A stretch of 64,000 bases of DNA from Lingula anatina (taxonomy: Eukaryota; Brachiopoda; Lingulata; Lingulida; Lingulidae). The notes under the pieces are model-generated. The model saw nothing but the letters and a program-made list of their open reading frames with translations. It did not search any database and had not been told where the DNA came from. Location of the stretch: positions 1,048,023 to 1,112,022 of the forward strand of contig NW_019776079.1 of assembly GCF_001039355.2 (NCBI RefSeq), in the 5' to 3' direction. The translations under genes and the position numbers were made by a program. Below are positions 43,849-55,220 of the stretch, in pieces. Positions within the stretch are counted from its first letter, which is position 1, and every line of letters starts with the position of its first letter.

Positions 43849-46226
43849 AAGTAAGAGTCAAATAGGGATCAGAATAATCACTTTTGCATACAATTGATAA
43901 TTATTGTTGTTTTTCTTTTTGAGCTATTATAAGTATACTTCTATAGAAACACTTTCAAAGACACGGCTTGGTGACTCACTTTCATATCTATTTTAGGAGG
44001 TAAACCAAATGATGAACATGAACCAAGAGAGCCAGCAGGCAGCAGACACAATCCATGCCACTGTGACTGCAGGGGATGAACTTGCTGTTCACCCAGTGTT
44101 TACTGAGACTGTGATTACAAATACACCAGGGAATGGTGAGGACTGTTTGTGAAATTCATAACTTGGATGATTATTTTTTATCACTTTTGTAAAGCAGTAA
44201 TTTTGTTTATTAAAGTTGAAGTCCTGCAAATTTCTTGAAATTTGATGGACTTCTCTAGGATTTTATTAAATTTTTACGGGTTCTGTTTTTTTGGAGGGGG
44301 GGGGGGGCACCCTGTATTTCTCATAAAATTTGTTGGCAGAAGCAAGCTTTAAGGTCATGTTACCTTAAAATAAACATAGTAAACCTACATATTTAAGGCC
44401 TCTTGAGCCCATCCAATGTCAGCATTGCCAATGGAAAAAATTCAAATGAAGGTGAGGTCCAAGTGGCAGTAGCTGCAAACGAAACTGTGGGGACCTCTGA
44501 CCCACACATTGTGATCATTCAAGAAGAACCACTGGACACAAACCAAGAAGCAGATTCTAATTCATATGCGACACAGGTTTGTTATAATGCTGTCTTTAAA
44601 TATTGAAAACAAATACAGCTCACTTTGTTTCACTAGTCTGGTACAAAGCTAGAATTAAACAAACATGACAGTGATAATTAATTATAAAGTATCAGGTGGG
44701 GGTAGGTCACATCAGTCAAAACTGTTTTTCAGTTGAATTGTCAAGCAAAGATTTTGAAAACAACATTGTAATGAAATTTATTATTCCTAATCAAGTGTTA
44801 TGTAGTACTTAATATTTTATTGTAAAATTTCAGTTGAATGGCAGTCAGGGAGATGGGTCCTTTTTACAACAACAGGTGGAACAACTTAAACAAAAAAATG
44901 AGCAGCTGAAGTTTGAAAAGACACACATAGAGCAGGCATTGAGATCAGAGATACAACAGCTCAAGATGCAGGTAAATTATATAATTTGAATGAAAATTTG
45001 TAGCTACATTGCATTAAAATTGCATTTGGTTGCTTATAATGTTCGTTTGAAGGAAAGTTTATGCACATTCAATTTTTATGTACAGACACAGATGTGTCTG
45101 TACATATTGCCATCACCTGCGTCTGTCATCGCCGTCGTCGCCGATGCCGTCACCGTGCACTTTCATTGTAAACACGATAAGTGGAAGGCAGTTTTACTTT
45201 TTGGCTTTATATTTACAGAGCTGATAAATATTCATAAAACGCAGATCAAGTTCGAAAATCAGCATGATCAGGCCATTATTGTAGAAGTTATGCTGTTTTT
45301 TCACTTTTCAGCATATATGCAACACTGTAAACACAATATAAGAAAAACAGATTGGCCAATTGTCATTAAACTCACAGGAGTGATCAATCTTGCTACAACG
45401 CAGGTTGAGTTCTAAAATCAGCATAATGGGGCCACCATTTTAGTAGTTCTGCTTTTTTTTTTCACTTTTCAGCATATATGCAACACTGTAAACACAATAT
45501 AAGAAAAACAGATTGGCCAATTGTCATTAAACTCACAGGAGTGATCAATCCTGCTAAAACGCAGGTTGAGTTCGAAAATCAGCATAATGNAATTCCTGCT
45601 TTTTGTCTGTACATTTGACAGCTTTGCTGCCTTGTTTTTTCTGGAAATGAATGTTAATTCTTGGTAACATTTTATCTTTGAATGTGTTCTGATGTAATAT
45701 AAATTGATCTTTAAGTTGCATTTAAAAGCCTTTTTCTTTGTGTCAGATTCAGATGCAGTCTCAAGAAGTCGTAATGTACCAGCGACGTGAGCAAGAACTT
45801 CTTGGTCAGTTGAGTGTTTCTTTAGATGATAAAATTCAAGATATGATCACAAACCTACAGAACCAGCATCAAGAGTTACTGCACCAACAACTGGCAGAAG
45901 TAAAACGGGAGTTCACTTCACAACTGCATGCAGCATCAGAAAATACTGTGACTGTCACATTTGGGGCATCAGAAGCCAATCAAGACACCACGTCAGATGG
46001 ACAAAGGACACTTATGATATCTGCATCCAATGATATTGACACAAGGAATCTGGATGAAATTACAGTTACAGAATCCGAAAATAGTTCCAATAATACAACT
46101 TTTTTTGTCATCGATTCTGTTCAGGGTAGCCATGATGAAACTCAAAAAAATAATAATACCGAATCTAGGAACAGCAGCAATCTGAACACTTCACCAAGAA
46201 CATCAAAACGATTAAAGACTAGTTGA
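42466..46226 (+). CDS. C2H2 zinc-finger protein with C-terminal coiled coil (unrecognised family)
   Basis: Seven exons (42466-42480, 42966-43158, 43414-43604, 43997-44135, 44398-44576, 44834-44971, 45747-46226) total 1335 bp, or 444 aa. The first coding exon has only five codons. Two C2H2 fingers are clear: C38-x2-C41...H56-x4-H61, and C99-x2-C102...H115-x3-H119. Extra Cys pairs at 24/29 and 76-80 suggest further zinc binding. The middle (about 135-250) is acidic and probably disordered (IVIIQEEPLD). Residues about 260-355 are a strong coiled coil rich in Gln/Glu (QQQVEQLKQKNEQLKFEK, then QELLGQLSVSLDDKIQDM). The tail is Ser/Thr/Asn-rich, ending in SPRTSKRLKTS, a possible nuclear localisation signal. 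It is probably a nuclear, DNA-binding, self-associating protein. The acceptor of exon 5 is weak (few pyrimidines) but phase supports it. Confidence 0.85.
43793..43845. repeat. (TA)n microsatellite
   Basis: About 26 TA units in intron 3 of the zinc-finger gene. Confidence 0.95.
45078..45105. repeat. 28-bp palindrome
   Basis: ATGTACAGACACA, two bases, then its exact reverse complement. 'gtctgtacat' recurs near 45606, so the palindrome may mark one edge of an inserted element (45078-45615). Confidence 0.8.
45239..45590. repeat. About 160-bp tandem repeat ending at a single N
   Basis: Units start at 45239, 45399 and 45560 (acgcag.t..agttc.aaaatcagcat). The third is cut off by an N at 45590. The second and third units are nearly identical while the first is more diverged. 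Part of the copy number may be an assembly artefact. It lies in intron 6 of the zinc-finger gene. Confidence 0.85.
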
Positions 46227-47673
46227 AACATGCAAAAAAGTATCAGGGAATGATAGTGTTTTTTTCTTTTTGTAAATGTTGTATATTTGTAATTGTAATG
46301 ACCTTTTTAACATCAAACTGGTTTTATTAGCTATATAAATGTGTAAACAAATTAATGTTTTTTTTTTTTTGTACATGATTTATAGACATGCACAGGACAT
46401 TTTTGCACAGCTCCAATATCAAAGCTGCAGCACAGGCATGTTTAATTATCAAAGTCGTGTGTTCCATTCCTTAGTCATTCCTTCTCTCTAGTAGGTTACT
46501 TTGATTACCTCTGTCGCTGTCCAACACCTTTCATCACCCCATAAATGCCAATTATATTTTTTGTTTTACTTTAAATCTTCTGCACTTTTTTTTTTCCGAA
46601 AAATGCAAGCAGTTTAAAAAAATCAGCGGGATCGATATTTAGAAAGTTACTCTGCATGCGTTTTAGTGTCGTTTTAGAAAGGAGGTAGAAAATCTTTTTT
46701 TCTTTTGCGTGTATTTTTAATTTATATCAAACTTTTGGCCTCCATTTTGCCTAAAAGTAATTGTAGAGTAACTTTCTTTAAATGTCTTTGTTTAATATCT
46801 TTTTGTGCCATCACTGATGTTTTATTTCAATGGTGTGACCCAATTACAGGAATGGAACATGTTTCTTACAAATCTGGATTGAATAATCTGAGATGAAATT
46901 AAGGGAATGAAAAGTTTTTTGGTCAGTCCCAAACACTAAGTGTTTTGCTTGTAGATGCTAATGAAATACAAGTATTAAGGAATAGTGAATAACCATAGTT
47001 TTTATGATCAGGACATCTTGTGCTGTGTCAGGCTTCCAACGTCTTTTCTCATGCAAGCAAAAACAATACATCATGTATATTTCTTTTGAAATTGTTGGTG
47101 ACATGCTTAACAAAACAGTACATATTTAAATATAAAAAATGTAGGTGAAAGTACCCAAATTGTTTTTTACATGTGTATTTAATTTTTTACATCTATGTAC
47201 TTCTAATTGAGTGGTAATCATGACTGAGCGCTAATGAGCTCAGATTAATGGTTTCTAATAGTAGAAAGATGGATAAGTAAAGCAAGTTCTAGTTGTTTAT
47301 ATTTTTCAGCTGCAAATTCAAGTGCATGTAAATCAACAAATACAAAGCCATGATAAATGAAAATGATGAAAAAATTTATATTTCCATAATTTTGACCTGA
47401 ATGCATCATACAATTTGTGATACCTTTAAACTAAAGACTGAGATGAATTGGATATGGAGCTGAAACATCACAACCTTATCCACAATTCTGATAAAATGGT
47501 CAACGCTTGGTACTTTTCTTTACTTAAATTAACATTATGACCTCTGCTAATGTAGTCTCCAAAGTGTCCAGTCATTGCCATAGTCAAAAGAACTGACATT
47601 GGTAAAAATTCAATCCAGTTACACGCTCAATATCACTCCTTAACTTTTATACAACGGTTTTGGATCAATTTCT
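46227..47673. other. Convergent 3' region between the zinc-finger gene and INO80E
   Basis: Presumed 3' UTRs of two converging genes. AT-rich, with T tracts and no supported coding exon. Confidence 0.5.
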
Positions 47674-50600
47674 TCAAGGATTTGTGTCAATAACTAAGTC
47701 ACGGCTATTTTCTGTGTCCATACTCTCACTGTAAAAAATAATTTTAATAAAATAAATTTGAATAAAAATTGGAAAATGCAGTCAACATACAGGTATCCAT
47801 AAGTAACTAGAGGATCAGAGAGGCGATACCGCCTCCGGATATTGTACCACCAGCTGGAGTAAGCGCATTCGTATGGAAAACCAAAAACAAACAGGAACAA
47901 CCACCAGTGTTGTGTTTGACAAGCTCTTCAAAATGCAATAAACAAGACAAGAAATATACCCCTTCCCCCCAAGAAAAAAAAAAAAAAAAATCACAACTTT
48001 TATAAAAATCGTCTGATCAAGCCAATTTTCAAGTTCAGTGCATGGTGAAAAGTAAGTCAAAGGTCAATTTCAAGGTCACAGTTAGATTGTCAGTATATGA
48101 CTTCCTATTCAAGTTCAATAGAAACTATGGGCGTATCTCTGCTAGTTTTGGTGATATAAGGGATGGAAAAATTGCAAAGTTCAGTTCATGGTGAAAAGTA
48201 GGTCAAAGGTCAATTTCAAGGTCACAGTTAGATTGCCAGTATATGACTTCCTATTCAAGTTCAATAGTAACTATGGGTGTATCTCAGCTACTTTTGGAGT
48301 ATTTCACATTTTATTTTCACCACTGAATATTGCTCAGTTGTGCTTTTTGATATAGCGCAACTCCTTGAACGTATCGCAAACAAAAAAATGGACACCACCT
48401 TCAGTATTGCACTTGACAAGCTCTACATAATGCAAAAAACAAGAGGTCTCTAGCATTTACGGTTCCAGAATTAGGGAGAGTTTTCAGTTTTGGCATCTTA
48501 TGGCCGTTTCTCCCATGAAAATGCACCGATTGAACCCAAACTCCCAAAGATGAAAGGAGTCCCTAATTGCATCCCCTCACTATAATATGAGTGCTAAACT
48601 CTGTGTAGTTTCTGAAATTCGGCACAAATAAAAGTTTTTTTGCAAAAAATTCCCATTTTTAGAAAATTTTGGCCTGTTTGCAAAGGTCAAATCCGAAAGC
48701 ATATTTGAAATCCTCATATATGACTTTCGGTCAGACATCTATACTAATTTTTCCCATAATTCCTTCTGTTTAGGAGATATATAGCATTGAATTTTCAAAA
48801 AATTTGACAAGGGTGCATTTCATCGAGTGCCACGCCCAAGGGAATGCACCGACTGAGACAAAAAAACCAGGGGGTTCAAGTTGAGATTATATGTGACCTA
48901 AATCCAAGAGATGGGGACACAGGTCCGTGTGGTCTAGGAGGAGAAGCGGTAACGGTGACTTGTATCCCACGCCACCCTGCAGAGCCGGCGGAGCCGTACG
49001 ATACGGGTCGGGACTAAAACCATGAGTACCGCCAGCGTACACGCTGGTGGTACTAATGAAGCTGAGGATTATGTTGCTTTAATATGTTAGAAGCTTTTAA
49101 AGAAATCTAAAAAGAAACTTCTTTCAAAAACTTGCCTGTCTGGATTTGAATTTTCATTGCTAAATATGTCCAAAGGCATATTCAAGGATGGCTTTTCAAT
49201 GACCATGAATGACGGCTTTGCAGGTCTGGAATCAAGATGCCGTTCTATCTCTTCTCGACTCATGGAACCAGATAAATTTTGATCATCTTTTTTTGCAGCT
49301 GTGCTATCTTTTTGTGCTTGCGTCTGCCTGGGCTTTGATCCTTTACCAGTCTGAGCTATAAATGGACATAACAGAACTACGAAATCTCAATTTGGCTCAT
49401 TTTTCTGGTTCTGAGACTATAATAACAGGGGCAGATCCAGAGATATTTTCTGACAGTCTTCCAAATTATCTTTGTTGATCCATCCTCATTTTTGACCATC
49501 TTCCGACAGAAAAAAAGTTAGATACCCGTCTATGTAAACTTGAAAATCTCACCGTCTTCCGGAAGACCCAGAAGACGGCCTAAATCCGCCCCTGTAATAA
49601 CTATATAGAACAAATTACCCAAACTGAAACTGCTTTTGGGTACTTCATGTAGGAAATTGCTCATTCTATACAAATTATGATTGATGAGGAAAAATATGAC
49701 TGGCCAAAGTACCTTTCTTTTTAAATGTAAACGTGCAAGTACAAGCAACCTGAAGCTGACAAACGAAACTAGAACCTACATGAGGTAAAATCAAGTTAAA
49801 AATCACAAAAAAAGGCATTACTTTTAAATAAGTATTCTGTCAGTATTCTGTCAATATTAAAGTGCATTTTAGTAGTTGAGATAAATCCAACTAGTTTCAA
49901 AGAAAAGTAATGTTTGTTTTTCAGATGCCCAAAATCATCCGAGTAATACATTTTAAAGAAAGCAAAAACCACCTAGTACCTAAGCGAGGTAAATTTAAAA
50001 ACATAACCTGGACCATTTTAATCACTTACCTCCATTTAATCCCCATGCATCACTAACTTCAGAATGTCAAAACAGTGACTAGTTATCTGTTTAGTTATCT
50101 CAACATTACATGATGTCATAATTAGCTAAAATGAAGGAACTTACCTGGCCTGGCTACTTTCTTTGCTGTTTTTGCTTTTTTCTTTGGTGGTTCAGAATAA
50201 GATGATGATGCCTTAAAGTAACATCAAATAAAAAAAAATGATATCATACAGAGTAGTTAATAGTATGCTTTATACACTATAACAATTCATTTAGATAAAA
50301 GAGGAAAATCATCTAAGAAATTAGGAAAAAAGAATCTTCTTATCAATAAAAATCTTAAACAATTATTGCCTAAATATAATACTTAGAAATATACATTATA
50401 TACATAGTGCGACATATTTACCATGAGAGAGGTCTGGGGCACTATACCACTCAAACTTGCCATACCACTTAACATAGCACTGGCCTCTGTTCCAAGAGAG
50501 GAGTTGGACTTTTTCCTGTAATAATGTCTTGATGTCAGATTTGACATTCAATTCGTTCAATCCACAAACCACAGACAGGAATAAGTATACAGCAAAGATG

Positions 50601-51604
50601 GCAAATATACAGACACCAAACAGCAAATAATATGTCACACAGTTATCCATTTAATGCATCAATGATGACAGACCACAAAAAAGGTTTTTGTCAATTTTTT
50701 AATAAATATTATACAGTACTTGACAGCATCATCACCACTTATTTCTTTTCTGTGTTACCGACAATGTGGACATTCACAAAATGTTACCAGCACAGGCCTT
50801 CAGGCCTTTGGGAGTTCAAAGTTACCTTAAACATGCTTATGTGTGAAAAAAAGAATTCACAAAACCAGTACTCAAAAAAAAAAAAAAAAAAACTTTTTTT
50901 TGCTCATCAACGCTACCTTTGTATGTCAATTCTATTAATCACTCAGATAAGTTTGAGGAAAATAAGTCACAAGATTTTCCATTTATTTTGTTAAACAGTG
51001 ACAAGTGCACAGTGACGGTAACACCAATGGAGACAGACAAAGGTGAAGGCTACATGAACAGACGCAGGGTCTGTACATTAAATCATGCAACTAATTCAAT
51101 TATAAGTCATAAATAGTTGTCATTTAATGTATAGTGGTAATTCTAGTTTTACCATGCTATTCTCTATCTAGGTGCATACTGAATTTTTTTTAGTTTTTAT
51201 TTACTTTTTACTGCTGCCCTCCTTCCCTCCACCTTCATCATCAGTGGACACTACTTCTGACTCACTAGAGGAGTCTTCAAGCTTTTCATACTGTAGAAGT
51301 CTGTCCAAAAGAAAACTGAAAGCAAGAAACAACTTTAGGATCAAATCTTGGCATTTACTACAGATTGGGTTAGACACATCAAATAATAACACACTGAGAT
51401 AAAAAAAATTTCAAATTTGGTATATAATGGCCGATCATGACACATACATAACTAGATGGTGTTGATGGGTAGCCATTGCATATCCCCACACTTCCCCATA
51501 TTATCAAGAGCACCTCACCCCTAGGGACCACTTACCACAGGCACGTATACACACACGTACACACACATATACACACACATCACTGCTTCATCCAAAGGTA
51601 TTTA

Positions 51605-51683
<79 letters not shown>

Positions 51684-54600
51684 TGAAAAGAATTTAGAAT
51701 CAACCAACCCCCAGGGACAGCCCAACCCCCTGTTGCACTAAAATTCAAAAGTGCCCATGCACATCTCTGATGATGGGTATACTAATCAAGTTTCAACTTC
51801 CTACCTGCAATGGTCTAGGAGAAAATAGCAGAAACTACAATGTGAAAAGAATTCAGAATCAACCAACCCCTGGGGACAGCCCAACCCCCGGTTGCACTAA
51901 AATTCCAAAGTGTCCATGCACATCCCTGAAGATGGGTCTACCAATTCCCAAAGTTTCAACTTCCTACCTGCGATGGTCTAGGAGCAGATAGCAGAAATTA
52001 CAATGTCATAAGAATTTAGAATCAACCACCTCCCAGGGTACAGCCCAACCCTCTGTTGCACTAAAATTCTTAAGTGCCCATGCACCTCTCTGATGATGGG
52101 TATACAAATCACTAAAGTTTCAACTTCCTGACTCTAATGGTCTAGGGCAGATGGCAGAAATTACAATGTGATAAGAATCTACCAATTCCAAAAGTTTCAG
52201 TTTCCTATCTGCAATGGTCTAAGAGGAGATAGTGAAAATTACAATGTCATAAGAATTTAGAATCAACCACCCCCAGGGTACAGCCCAACCCCCTGTGACA
52301 CTAAAATTCCAAAGTGCCCATGCACATCCCTGATGATGGGTCTTCCAAATCCCATAGTTTTAATTTCCTATCTCTAATGGTCTTACACCCCATTTCCATA
52401 GATTAGATCGACCTACTTAAGATCGACCTAACTCCCTGGGGGTTCACGCTAAATAGCTGTCAGCCGGGCGGACACGAAAGTTAATTACCCCCTTACAGCT
52501 TGTAGTAGGCAGGACGGACATTTAAGTCGGATTATCTGAAAGTAATCTAGTGAGACTCCCTGCGGGGATAGATCGATCTAAAATCTATGGGAATAGAGCC
52601 TAGGAGGAGATAGCAGAAATAACAATGTCATAAGAATTTTGAATCAACTACCCCCCAGGGACAGCCCAACCCCCTGTGGCACTAAAATTCCAAAGTGCCC
52701 ATCCCTGATGATGGGTATACTAATCACCAAAGTTTCAACTTCCTCCCTACAATGGTCTAGGAGCAGATAGCAGAAATTACAGTGTGAAAAGAATTTAGAA
52801 TCAACCACCCCCCGGGGAAAGTCCAACACCCTGTGGCACTAAAATTCCAAAGTACCCATGCACATCCCTGATGATGGGTCTACCAATTCCAAAAGTTTCA
52901 GTTTCCTATCTGCAATGGTCTAAGAGGAGATAGTGAAAATTACAATGTCTTAAGAATTTAGAATCAACCACCCCCAGGGTACAGCCCAACCCCCTGTGAC
53001 ACTAAAATTCCAAAGTGCCCATGCACATCCCTGATGATGGATCTTCCAAATCCCATAGTTTCAATTTCCTATCTCCAATGGTCTTACACCCCATTTCCAT
53101 AGATTAGAACGACCTACTTTAGATCGACCTAACTCCCTGGGGGTTCACGCTAAATAGCTGTCAGCCGGGCGGACACGAAAGTTAATTACCCCCTAACAGC
53201 TTGTAGTAGGCAGGACGGACATTTAAGTCGGATTATCTGAAAGTAATCTAGTGAGACTCCCTGCGGGGATAGATCGATCTAAAATCTATGGGAACAGAGC
53301 CTAGGAGGAGATAGCAGAAATAACAATGTCATAAGAATTTTGAATCAACTACCCCCCAGGGACAGCCCAACCCCCTGTGGCACTAAAATTCCAAAGTGCC
53401 CATGAACATCCCTGATGATGGGTATACTAATCACCAAAGTTTCAACTTCCTCCCTACAATGTTCTAGGAGCAGATAGCAGAAATTACAGTGTGAAAAGAA
53501 TTTAGAATCAACCATCCCCCGGGGAAAGTCCATCACCCTGTGGCACTAAAATTCCAAAGTACCCATGCACATCCCTGATGATGGGTCTACCAATTCCAAA
53601 AGTTTCAGTTTCCTATCTGCAATGGTCTAAGAGGAGATAGTGAAAATTACAATGTCATAAGAATTTAGAATCAACCACCCCCAGGGTACATATATCTGTG
53701 CACATTAATGAAATATAATATGCACCCATGGATTAAGGGGAAAACCTGCTGGCCACCTATTTTGGCTGCGATTGTTCCCTTTTAATTTAGACACTGGTGG
53801 TATAATACATAAACATATTTCAAACAGAATTTGAATAACACAACAGCATGTAAATCTCATTCAATCTATCAAAACATACAACTTACAGGTCTTTCAAAAA
53901 AGAAAAAAAATACTGTAAAAAGAAAACTAACAGGCAATACATATACCTTTTATCTCTTGAAACTTTCAGTAGTTTCCTTTGTGCTTTTCTTAATTCTTCT
54001 GTAAAACACTCCTGTTCCTGAAAAAGGAACATACTAAAAGAAAAAAGAAAAAAAAGAAAGTGATTTTTATTCCAAGCACATTATTGTCTATCATCACAGC
54101 TATTTTCAACTAATTTGAGTACTTACAAAAATCAGATACTTAAGTTTCCTCTTCAGAACCCTGTATTTCTGCTTGTAGTCTACTTCAGGTGTTGAATTAG
54201 GATCTGAAATTACGTCATGGCTATTGAAATTTCTTTAAAAAATTTCTCATAAATTTATAATGATTTTAATTCATGATGTTTTAGACTTATGCAATAGACT
54301 ATCGTTATGATGACAAGAAAAGAATTAATGATGACGTTATAAAAAAACTCGAGTAAAGGAGAAATTTGAGAACCCGATTTTTCAATTTTCACCCCAAAAT
54401 TGAATTATGATGTCACCTGTAAGATGACATGCCTGTAAATATTAATTAATTTAGTCATTTATATGTTATCCAAAAGAATGTACACGTAAGGCAGTAAATA
54501 AGGAGCATTTGGCAAATGTTTACAGTATCCTCAAGTTGATCTGATATAAGCTTAAATGCATCTAAATTAATGGGTTGCAAAACACTTATACCAACAAGTA

Positions 54601-54954
54601 CAATATCAAGTTAAGCTTACATATAGAACTTCAGACATACCAACTTGGTAAAAGACCTCCAAATCTACTTCTTTAATTTGAAACACATTTTTTGAACAAT
54701 GGTATCAACTTCATTATAAAAAGTATGACATGTTTTTAGACACAAATTAACATAGTTTACCAGTCTATGGCTATAAGAACTACGGTAGTCCCATGCCACA
54801 TGCTAGTGGAATTGAAGACAGCCAGGCAAAATTTTGTGCCTTTGCTCAGTTACTGTCCGTTTTTGATTAAATATGACATTTTACCACAAGAAAATTTATA
54901 TTAATTCCTAATTTCATTCTATTTACCTTGACCATCTTGTGCAACAGGCATCAT
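47674..54954 (-). CDS. INO80E: INO80 complex subunit E
   Basis: Eight coding exons (54927-54954, 54127-54203, 53947-54017, 51205-51315, 50422-50515, 50145-50211, 49136-49355, 47674-47728) total 723 bp, or 240 aa; the human protein is 244 aa. INO80E is a metazoan-specific accessory subunit of the INO80 chromatin remodeller. The conserved coiled coil covers about residues 17-70, with [38 protein letters not shown] and [10 protein letters not shown]. An acidic Ser/Asp stretch follows, then a Ser/Thr-rich low-complexity part, a lysine-rich patch ([11 protein letters not shown]), and the conserved C-terminal DLVID end. The start is the tandem ATGATG in the second exon, because the same frame has an in-frame TAA in the upstream non-coding exon. 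The last intron uses a GC donor (ACAG|gcaagt). Introns hold several repeat families. Confidence 0.93.
48031..48305. repeat. 146-bp tandem duplication in INO80E intron
   Basis: Two units starting 'aagttcag..catggtgaaaagta' at 48031 and 48177, each containing 'aggtcaatttcaaggtcac'. A related pair of short segments ('ttgacaagctct...aatgcaa') occurs near 47915 and 48410. Likely transposon-derived. Confidence 0.8.
49026..49053. repeat. 28-bp near-perfect palindrome
   Basis: GTACCGCCAGCGTACACGCT continues to a GGTGGTAC end. The arms differ at one position plus the central bases. It sits in a GC-rich island inside otherwise AT-rich intron sequence (about 48920-49060). Confidence 0.75.
49426..49594. 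mobile_element. 169-bp TIR element (MITE-like), copy 2
   Basis: Same family and orientation as 5273-5440, about 93-95 percent identical by eye. Begins CAGGGGCAGATC and ends AATCCGCCCCTG. Flanked by TAATAA on both sides, a likely 6-bp target duplication. Located in an INO80E intron. Confidence 0.8.
50640..50880. repeat. Stray monomer of the H6PD-intron satellite
   Basis: Shares 'tttttgtcaatttt', 'atcatcacca', 'ggacattcacaaaatgttac' and 'caggcctttgggag...' in the same order as units at 12700-12890. A poly(A) run follows at 50876-50891. Confidence 0.65.
51609..51678. repeat. (TA)n microsatellite
   Basis: About 35 TA units at the left edge of the large tandem array in INO80E intron 4. Confidence 0.95.
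52386..52600. mobile_element. About 215-bp TIR element inside the tandem array, copy 1
   Basis: Interrupts an array monomer between 'ggtct' and 'aggag'. Its ends, CCCATTTCCATAGATT and AAATCTATGGGAATAG, are imperfect inverted repeats. A TTA/CTA pair at the borders suggests a 2- to 3-bp target duplication. No coding capacity. Confidence 0.7.
53088..53301. mobile_element. About 214-bp TIR element inside the tandem array, copy 2
   Basis: Nearly identical to 52386-52600 with the same flanks, so it was copied along with the super-unit rather than inserted separately. Confidence 0.75.
54568..54724. repeat. About 157-bp dispersed repeat, copy 1
   Basis: Matches 62369-62526 in the same orientation, with only scattered differences. 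Both begin TAATGGGTT and contain 'cttacatatagaacttc'. Located in the INO80E intron between the first two coding exons. Confidence 0.85.
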
Positions 54955-55220
54955 GTTATAATCACCAAATCTGGAAAAATATCTCAAATTAAAACACACA
55001 AAAATATAACTCATGATGATAGTTTCTCACGCAGTACTTTCCACTGAGCAGTGAGGAATTACTCTGGTACATGAAACCTCTCAAATGAAGAGGTAGCTTA
55101 CATACAAAGCAAGCCTATAGACTCCCTGTATAAATCACTACTACCAGCTTCTTTCAAATGTAAAAAAAAAAAAAAAAAAGAGGTTAAAAGGAACAAGTAG
55201 ATGTATATTATCTCACTCAC

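Larger units (their letters stand above)
51689..53690. repeat. Higher-order tandem array, about 155-bp monomer and about 703-bp super-unit
   Basis: Monomers start at 'agaatt.agaatcaacca' (near 51692, 51850, 52014, 52254, 52636, 52795, 52954, 53338, 53503 and 53663). Each contains 'cccaaccccctg', 'aagtgcccatgcacatccctgatgatggg' and 'ggtctaggag'. A super-unit repeats with a period of 701 to 706 bp (landmark 'aaagtttcag' at 52191, 52892 and 53598). It includes one inserted TIR element per super-unit. Confidence 0.9.

Noticed and set aside
44990-45415. 141-codon frame on the plus strand
   Set aside because: It lies in an intron of the zinc-finger gene, spans a tandem repeat and has no homology or splice support.
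50396-50650. 84-codon frame with a hydrophobic, membrane-like N terminus
   Set aside because: Another frame of the same stretch (50422-50515) is an INO80E exon that fits phase on both sides. The hydrophobic frame has no support.
51201-51392. INO80E ending at a TAA directly after GSSKK
   Set aside because: A gtaaat donor lies two codon bases earlier and joins 50515 in phase, leading to the conserved C-terminal exons.
51689-53690. Regularly spaced repeats resembling a CRISPR array
   Set aside because: The monomers are contiguous and about 155 bp, with no unique spacers of uniform size, in a eukaryotic intron.
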